A stretch of DNA of 64,000 bases. Origin: Serinus canaria (taxonomy: Eukaryota > Chordata > Aves > Passeriformes > Fringillidae). Location of the stretch: the NCBI RefSeq assembly GCF_022539315.1, contig NC_066316.1:67443494-67507493 (forward strand), read 5' to 3'. The position numbers and the translations under genes were made by a program. Shown piece by piece: positions 56,290-64,000 of the stretch (position 1 is its first letter; every line of letters starts with the position of its first letter). The notes beneath the pieces are model-generated. The model ran no database searches. It worked only from the letters and a program-made list of their open reading frames with translations, and was not told the origin of the DNA.

Positions 56290-56698
56290 GTGTGTAGTTC
56301 TGAGCTTCATATTAGGGGATAGTAAGCTCTCTTCACAGAGTAGGTCGACAAAACAATTCCTTCTCTGGCTGGGGACCAAGGACAAATGATCCAAATTTCA
56401 GGCCCAAGAGCATACACAACAGTGGACTGAAGCGAGAAAAACAAGAAGGGTGGGACTTCATAACCTAAAGCTATAATTGGACAATTAACTCCAGTATGCT
56501 AATGGACCAGAACTTATAAAAGTCTCAGACCCCATGACTGGTCGTCCATTTTGTGATCATTCTGGGTTCATCTTGGGTGTAGCCCTGGCTGGGCTCTTGT
56601 GCCCAGGGTGTATCCACTGAGGTCTTTTAGTAAATACCTACTTTATTCTTTAACTCTGTCTAGCCTGTGTTCTAGGTCAGCCTTCACAAGGCATCACC
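56290..56698 (+). mobile_element. Retroviral-type LTR, plus strand
   Basis: The LTR layout is clear from about 56340. A TATAAAA box lies at 56515-56521 in CTTATAAAAG, followed by an R-like region with GTCCATTTTGTGATCATTCT and GTGCCCAGGGTGTATCC. A U5-like end has CTTTAACTCTGTCTAGCC and finishes near GGCATCA (about 56698). The expected poly(A) signal appears as AGTAAATA near 56631, so it may be weakened by a point change. This resembles an avian endogenous-retrovirus LTR; the family is not assigned. The left edge is uncertain. No tRNA primer site or gag/pol sequence that I can recognise follows, so it is likely a solo LTR. Confidence 0.7.
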
Positions 56699-57065
56699 TC
56701 CATCAGACATACAGCCCTTGCATTTCCCTCCTGCCTGCCTCAAGGCAAGAGTGCCTAGCCTGGCACAGAAGTAGCCATCACCATCACTTGTGCACCATCA
56801 CTGGAAAGCGTGTTCTGGCACAGCCCTTGGGAGAATGGTTTTGGTTATGGCTGGCATTGAAGTGTGCTCCCCACTCCATCTGCCTCCCGTGCCCAGGAGC
56901 AGTGCCACATCTCCTGTGCATTGCACTGAGCATCACTAAATACCAGCTACCAAATCCCCAGATGTGCGCAGACACACAGACAGCCTTGCAAGTGAGATCC
57001 TGTGCTGGTAGCAGTTTGCACTGACACCAGAGCTGCCCCAGAGGCGAGTCTAGGAGCATCCTTAA

Positions 57066-57434
57066 GTACAATACCAATGTGTTAACATGCTACCTGAGTC
57101 GACAGCCCCATCACACCTCGTGCAGCTGTTACAAAGAGATCTAGGCAGGAAACATTTGCCAGATGAAGAACACAGGCAGGAATATCAAGTGGACTTGTCA
57201 GATGAATTACAGCACTGGTGGGAGGAAGATGCCCCGCTCCTTGGCTTGACCATCAGAATGCTTATTCATCAGTTCCGATTTAAAGAATGGTCCAGCAATT
57301 ATGGCATCACAAAAAAAGTCCTAGAGGATGGTAAAAACTGTTTGTGTTTTTTTCAAGCAGCCAGCCTGGAAACCCAACAGCAGTTTAAGATGTCCATCAA
57401 ACCATATGTGAGCTTTCCTATGTACCCTTACTAG
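57066..57434 (+). CDS. Unassigned protein-like open frame, possible exon or pseudogene
   Basis: Open from just after a stop at 57063-57065 to the TAG at 57432-57434. The central part (about 57126-57330) looks like real protein: charged helices around RDLGRKHLPDEEHRQEYQV, then WWEEDAPLLGLTIRML and HQFRFKEWSSNYGITKK. It is bounded by an AG (tgcag at 57125) and a possible donor (GATG/gtaaaa at 57331); a second donor-like site (TAT/gtgagc) lies near 57409. The first ATG is at 57087. I do not recognise the family; it is not part of REV3L, the expected next gene. It starts about 370 bp downstream of the LTR. It could be an exon of an unlisted gene, a decayed gene, or chance. Confidence 0.3.
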   Translation, partial: VQYQCVNMLPESTAPSHLVQLLQRDLGRKHLPDEEHRQEYQVDLSDELQHWWEEDAPLLGLTIRMLIHQFRFKEWSSNYGITKKVLEDGKNCLCFFQAASLETQQQFKMSIKPYVSFPMYPY

Positions 57435-59423
57435 CCATTAAGTTTCCCCAGGCCATGCTATTATTCAATTAATAGGATTGCAGGCTATAACTGAAGGGAT
57501 AATACACCTCTCAGAACTCATCAGTTGTGATGCCATGTGAGAAAGAGGGCCTTATCTTGATTTATTTTACAGCCAAAGGGAATTCATGTATCTAATAGCA
57601 AGAAAAAGGTATCTTCAAAATATGGTTCTATGCAATCAGTAAGAATCAATAACAATAACAATATTGCTATTAGAATCAGTCATCAGAGAACAATGGAATT
57701 TTAAATCTGTAAACCAAGCAAAAATTTGCACATTCAGTCATTTCCACTTGATGGAGGAGACTTACTCCTACATGACAAAACAGGTAAAGGTGTTTGTGCT
57801 TTAAATCATGGATGCTAACTTATCCACAATCTAGTCTGAAACTGTGAGTCAATTTGGAGTGCCCTTCAGCAGCTGCCTTTTTACTGGTTTCATACTTGTA
57901 TGTATTAAATACTGTCCACAGATTTCCTTTGTAGGCCTGTCCCCAGGGACTGAAAACCTGGTGTACTCAACTCATAAATAAAGCTAGTGAGACATGAGCA
58001 AGAAAAAACATAGCATACTTCTGGGCATCACTCCAGGAAAATAAATATGCAAGATGGCACATCACCCTACACAAAGCTGGCAAAGGTAAAATAACATTTG
58101 GGTTCGATCATTATGGAAAAGAAAATAATTCTGTGTTCATATGTACATGCTGATCTTCCACTGAGACAAAAGGGCCAAGGTAAGACTGGAGTTTGACTTA
58201 CAAGGAAACAAATCTCCTGGAAACAGTTGTAGCTTATTTAACCAAACGGAGGGAATCAAGTCTGAATCTGATGCCCTGCTTTCAGAGGACCCTTGAATTC
58301 TCTAGGAATGACCAACACCCTTATTTCCTATCTCTGTGGTTCATGACTCTTCTTATGGCACATGCTTGCTTTTAAATTTTAGGTATACCTTACCCTCAAC
58401 AGCTACAATGCATGACTTTATACATTAGTATTAAAACATGGTAAAGAACAAAAGAGAATGAATTGTCTTGCTTTCCTACAATGGATTTGGATGAACATGC
58501 TTTCCTGTTTCCATCAGTGCTTCACTCTTTTTTTCGTGAAGAGGATATTACATTTACTGGCATTGACTCTTTCCTCAGACTTTATTATTTTGCTCCCCTT
58601 CTGCTCTTCTCTCATTTCCAGTCTTTTCTACATTTTTGTTTGTTTGTTTGGGTTTTTGTCTAGTCTTCTGAATCCTTATTTTCCTATTATTAGGCTTTGC
58701 ACTGTCTAATCCCCAGGTTAGTTTACTGCTGTTATTTATGAGATACTGAAAAGTTTAAGCCAATCTATCTAACATATGACAACAACAGGATTGCACAGAA
58801 ATACTCATTATTTAAGGGATGAATTGGCAGAAGACACATCCTGCAGACTGCAGACAGATGTCTACCTGTGTTTTTTGGCTGTGATTTGGAAATGTACAGA
58901 ATTCTTTGAGAGCAAATGTGATGTGCTCTTGGCAATTTTAATTTCATTATGAATTGGTACATATTTTTTGCTTTTAGGGATGATGGCTTACTGTTGTCTT
59001 ATAACTGTTTGCCTGGTGATGTTTGCTGGCAATTTTGCTTGTGTTCTTAAATTTTATACATGACAGTAGAACTGCACACTTGCTGTGCAGACAAAGGTTT
59101 AGAACAAGATATTTATTGATGCCACATTCCATTAATAAGTTTCAAAATTTGGAGTTTAAGGAAAATATCTTAAAAGTAGTGACTCATTCTATTTCAAATT
59201 GTTTGCTAGGGTACTCTTACTGTTGCTTTGTGTGTGCATTTTAAAATTACTTTTTTCTTTATATGATTGAACATGCTTATGCTATCTGGTGTTGCTACTT
59301 GCATTGCACAAAGAACCTGCAGGAAAGATATTCATTCTTGTGATTGAATGACTGCTAAAATATAGCACCAGGGTTCAATGAGAGGTATATATGCATATCT
59401 GCTGGAGTTGCACATTTGTTTAA

Positions 59424-59684
59424 GGGACTGCAAGGACTGACACAGTTGATATAGCACATGTAAGCCTTGAGGCATTTTACTTTGGACAACAGAACACTCA
59501 GCATGCCTTTGTGTGTGAGAATCCCAAGGGTGCAGGAGTACAACAAAAAGAGAAAGGGGGCTGTGTGGGATATGTGCACATCCAGCACTCATCATTACTG
59601 GTAGGTAACTCATGCTCTGTTTTCTTCCTAGCAGTTATCTGCATGTGGCACAATTCCACATTTTCAGCACAGTGTACTCAATAA
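59424..59684 (+). CDS. Second unassigned protein-like open frame
   Basis: An 86-codon frame between stops at 59421 and 59682. It has no early ATG, so it would have to be an internal exon or a remnant. The middle reads LEAFYFGQQNTQHAFVCENP followed by KGAGVQQKEKGGCVGYVHIQ, a balanced protein-like composition, and ends in a hydrophobic stretch (CSVFFLAVICMW). A donor-like ACTG/gtaggt lies at 59600/59601. The family is not recognised. It may belong with 57066-57434 but nothing proves it. Confidence 0.2.
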   Translation, partial: GTARTDTVDIAHVSLEAFYFGQQNTQHAFVCENPKGAGVQQKEKGGCVGYVHIQHSSLLVGNSCSVFFLAVICMWHNSTFSAQCTQ

Positions 59685-59969
59685 CAACCATAAGTTCCTT
59701 CCCTGGCAGACTCAGATTCTTGAGGGGTTGCAATAGGAGCAACACTTTATGTTGTAACCCATCAAGAGTTGTTAATATATGTAACAGCTGTTGAATTGGG
59801 AAGATAGAGCTTCAGGATGATGCTCTGTAGATGTCTAAGATGAATAATTTTCTTGCTGAAATTGTCAGCACAGATGCTGTTCTGACACAGTATGATCTAA
59901 CACTTTACCTGGAATTGCTATAACAGTCTTAAAACAGACGTGCAGTCTGCAATAACTAGGTAGGAAAAG

Positions 59970-60815
59970 TCAAGTGAATATCTTAAAATACTTCACTTTT
60001 GTAGTTAGCAGGGAACTTGTTACAGCCCAAGTGTAAAGAGATGACTGACTCCAATAACATGGTTTGACAGAAGAATACAGAAGAATTCTGTAGTTCAGAT
60101 GGAGCTCCATAACCATCATTGACAGAAACTGGAGGATTCCATTAAGTGCTCTGTGTCCAGTGCGCAGAGCACACAAGAGGGATCAGCTTGAGTTTTCCAC
60201 CTCTCTTGTCATTGAAGTGATGGCCAAAAGTCATTAAGGGCATAAAATTTTTTGTCAAGGATAGGGACTTCTGTGAGCTGATGTGTTCCAGACACAGGTC
60301 CCACTGTGAAACAGGAGAACTACCTTAGATGTACACTTCAAGAACCTTCAAGAATTCTGTGAGGTGGGCAAAGACACTGGATATAGACTGCTGCAAGTTC
60401 AACTTCTTTCAGTCTTTCAGGACTGGCCACTGCTCCAAAGCCAGAAGATGGTTTAAAACATCATGCAGCAATTCCTGAAATGTACTCAAGATACTTCACA
60501 GGTCTAGGAGGAAAATCTCATTTTCTTTGCCAGTTAGAATTGTCTCAATGAGATCTTACCATTGTGCAAGAAAATAAGTAAAAAGCAGCACTTCCTACTC
60601 TTAACAGCCATCCAGCATGCAGGCTAAGAGAGGGAACAGCTTGAAGTACAGATACCAAACCATTCCTTTGTTTGGTGGCTCCAAATGCTGGAAGTCCATT
60701 AGTTCCACAGTTACTCTTTTCAGGATATTGGGAAAGCAGGACTCTTTTGGCAAGTAGTGATTAAAAAGGTTAATTTGCTGAGTCTTACTTGATTTTGCCA
60801 AGTAATGTGCCAATT
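59970..60815 (-). pseudogene. Possible decayed coding relic, minus strand
   Basis: Several short minus-strand frames broken by stops and frame changes read like eroded protein: around 60601-60813 (NHYLPKESCFPNILKRV, NKGMVWYLYFKLFP) and 59970-60176 (LNGILQFLSMMVMELHL). I cannot name a parent. This could equally be chance in AT-rich DNA. Confidence 0.15.
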
Positions 60816-60819
60816 AGAA

Positions 60820-63800
60820 GGACTGACAGGAAAGAATAAAAGGAAACAGCTATCCCTGGAACATGGAAATCATTGCCTTATTGGCCCGTGCTTGAAGATG
60901 TCTGTTCAGGGCAACTCTATTCTGAGCAGATGCCTTCAACTGTTTTTGATTTCCTGTCTGTGCTTGGAGGAGGAGTGTCTGCTGAAATCTTACAAGCAGA
61001 TACTCTGCAGATTAAGCACAACATGAAAAAAGATTTTATGCAAATACTGTAATTTAATTTCTTCCTGGCACAAAGAGTAATGTCACATTCTCACACTATT
61101 GACATGTAGCCATGTAAGATTGCTAACAATCATGACGACCTTTCTGGTTCAGATATTTGTCCACTGGAAACTGGTTTAAGGGTCTGACTTCACTGTAAAT
61201 AGTCCATCCAAAAACTATCAGATGACAAAACTTTCTGTCATGACTTATATGGTGTCAAGACCTAACCTACATCCTGTAAGTAACCCGTTTCCTTTGAGGA
61301 ATTACTTTATACTATCATATAACAGAATAGCAACCACCTATTCTACACTGAAATATTTACCTACTTTCTAGTGTTTCAGCAAGCACAATTTTCCTGAACT
61401 GACAGAATCTTTACAGTAAAAAGAGAAGTAAGGGTTCTGTGGTTTGGGGAAGTCAAAGGGAAATTCACTGCCTGATTCAAAAGCAAATACCTATGTGACC
61501 ATGTCTAAATTGATGGGTTTCTGTAGCTCACTGCCTTCAACAAGAAAACTTTTAGAAAAGGGGAAGGACGCATTGATTTGTATGTGTGAATTCTCCAGCT
61601 AATCTTCCCACTTGACTTATAAGAAACTGAGTGATGCATTTGGGGTTTGTTATTTTAATCCCCGCTGTTTAAAAGCCCCCCTCTGAGGATAAATGAGACC
61701 ACCACAGCTGTGTGACACTGTAATTGAACCAAAAGTCCTTTGGACCATGAGCAAATATGGTATATAATCCATAGCCCCTTCCTCCCCAAGCCCTATCCAC
61801 TCCAGATGTCTTACTGCACAAGGACCACCAGCAGACACTTAGGATGCTCCTGTACTAACCCACCAAACTCACTCAGGTGCCCAGATGCCAAGGTGCTCTA
61901 AGGAAAGGGCAACATGCCCATTTCTAAGGTCAGTCCTGTATATTTGCAGTACAAAATGTGGTTAAGCATTATTTTCAGAAAGGTTTCAGGTCTGCTTTCA
62001 TTGGAGCATAAATCCACGTCTAAAGTGATTATGCAAATGAAGTAATTATGTAAATCTATAAGACTTATGACAACTGGAATTAAGACTGAGGATGTAAATG
62101 TGGACCTTGCTATCTTGCATTTGGTGAGGGAGTTTTTATTTTTCTGAACACTGTAATATATGAAAACCTTAATTCTAACACAAATCTTTACTAACGAATC
62201 AGGTTGATGGGCAGAATGATAAAGGTTAAGCATAATTTATTATTTACAGTTTTCAAAATCATACACAAATCCCCGTGTTCTGAGTGCTAAACTCTCGTGA
62301 CCTATACATATGCTGTTTATTTTATTAGACTACATGTGAATGAAGTGAACAGCTGTGACCTCCCCTTGCACTTTGAAAGGTCTCTGATAAGAAACAAACA
62401 AATCCTCTTTAAGAAAAAAGAAATTTAATTTGGAGCCATTCATTCTGCTTATATAAGGACTTCTGAATGTAATAAAAACATGGAATAATTTCATAATTAA
62501 TAGTGAAGAGGCAGGTAAGGGAGACTCTCACACCTGTTCATATGTAGTTTTGGAGTTGTCTCTTAACATTTCAGTTATAATGCACTGTTCACTACCAGTG
62601 TTTTCTAACACAGAACCAGACTCATTGTAAATGGATATGACATTAATGTAAGCCTCTACGTGGGCTGAAACTGAGTTCAAGCAATGCCATTCCCTCTTTG
62701 TGCAACTTTCAGTTACCTAAAATATGTTATTAAAAGGATCTCCCTCTTTCCATACATAATTTAAACAATGCTTTGTTGGATTGGGTGTGACTTTTAAAGT
62801 ATGATCACTAAACTGATACTACTAGTATTTATTTTTAATAAAGTCACTAAAATTACTGTGTCTACTCTGCAGGCTTATATTGCTTTTATTACACCAAATG
62901 ATTTATTTCAAATATCAGCAAATGAAAACTAGGTGTGTGTAACTCATTGTTAAACTAATGCATAACCTTATGTAGTCTTATTAAGATTTAGTTTATGTCA
63001 AAAAATAAGACAATTAATCAGTGTAAGTTTTGAATGTGACTAAAACACAATACACATACTTCACTGTAAAGCACATAGAGCAACTATCACCCAGTATCCC
63101 TTCTCTATGCCTCCTGGACTGTATACACTCCTTTTTTCCCCAGAAAATACAGCTCTTCAAATATGAGCACTAATAATGAGAATATCACAACAAAACAAGA
63201 AAAAAGGCCTCTGAACTCAGCTGGAGAATGAGGCTGGTGCCTCCCCAGCTACAAGATGGTGTTGATCAGCTTGGCTTTCTGCAAGACAGTTGCGCGCAGC
63301 TTCTGCTAAGCTGTGCACTCAGTATGGGATGTAGAAGGGAGGAGATAGGGGTAGTGGGATAGGAGCCTGGAAACAGGGAATATTGTAACTCATGTTATGG
63401 TGTGGAGGGAACTGAAGAAGGAAAATGCAACCAAGCCATTGGTTTGTGACTCACTGACACCATGTAATTTATTTGCCTTGTTCTTGGCCAGTGCAAGTTT
63501 GATGATCTCTGTCCTTGGTCTTCTTCCACTTACTCCCACTGCTATGTGAGCTTTTGCATGTGTCAGATGACCCAGATGTTTCTCCTCCACTCACTGTCTT
63601 CCAATTTGTCTGAGCAACTTCTGGGATTAACAGGCAAAAAAAAAAACCATGAATGGGGTGTATTTTCAGTAACAAATTCTGCCGTTAATTGAAAACTAAA
63701 AATTAATTAAAATATTTTTAAACATTTAGTTAGTAGACGAGTGGTTTGGTGTCTTCTACTTTTTAAATTTTTCATATGTAATCATATTTAGAATAATTTA

Positions 63801-64000
63801 AATTCTATGATGAATTACCAGAGTCTGTTACAGATTCTCTGCCTTTTAAGTCTGAAGTAACGGAAAATTTGTTCACGCTTGCCATATCACTGCCTGGAGA
63901 GACGCAGGAACACAAAAAGAAAGCAAGCAGAACATAGCTGTAACTGGCTAGGCTCATTTAATCCAAATGTTTAATAACCAAATGTTCCTAACAATAAATA
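60820..64000. other. Terminal intergenic DNA
   Basis: AT-rich sequence with no gene, RNA or transposon that I can support. By synteny REV3L should follow, but no CpG island and no exon of it is visible before the window ends. Confidence 0.6.

Noticed and set aside
60820..64000. First exon of REV3L
   Set aside because: Expected by synteny, but no CpG island or REV3L-like translation is visible; the gene probably begins beyond the window.

Overview
The window is vertebrate nuclear DNA, almost certainly from a bird. Evidence: long introns with GT-AG borders, CR1 LINE fragments that end in the ATTCTRTGA-type 3' tail, and several LTR sequences of kinds I know from avian genomes. A passerine is plausible from the LTR types but is not proven. 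The two genes present, FYN then TRAF3IP2 on the same strand, match the FYN-TRAF3IP2-REV3L gene order of human 6q21 and its avian counterpart.

Layout. 1-120 is a FYN kinase-domain exon that enters from the left edge. 121-11117 is the last FYN intron, with an opposed LTR pair (4453-5626), a CR1 copy (6225-6905), a minus-strand LTR (9169-9647), a CR1 tail (10249-10398) and an A-rich insertion inside a 23-bp direct repeat. 11118-11326 is the last FYN coding exon, followed by a long 3' UTR to about 14.0-14.2 kb. 14.2-20.4 kb is intergenic with no gene I can support. A CpG island at about 20.44-20.96 kb holds the inferred TRAF3IP2 first exon (donor after 20804). Nine coding exons (28009-46578) then give a full 542-residue reading frame with every splice phase matching: an IPVEVDES N-terminal motif, a proline-rich middle and a C-terminal SEFIR domain. 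From 46.6 kb to the end there is a 3' UTR and then AT-rich intergenic DNA. It holds an LTR at about 56.3-56.7 kb and two gene-like but unidentified open stretches (57066-57434 and 59424-59684). REV3L, expected next, is not reached.

Function. FYN is a membrane-attached Src-family tyrosine kinase. TRAF3IP2 (Act1/CIKS) is the SEFIR adaptor that couples IL-17 receptors to TRAF proteins, NF-kappaB and mRNA-stability control. They are neighbours by conserved synteny, not an operon-like unit. I found no wholly new system. The most useful leads are the small TRAF3IP2 start exon, the mosaic TGTCC/TCTCC repeat before its last exon, altered TRAF-binding motifs, and the LTR followed by unassigned open reading frames near 57 kb.
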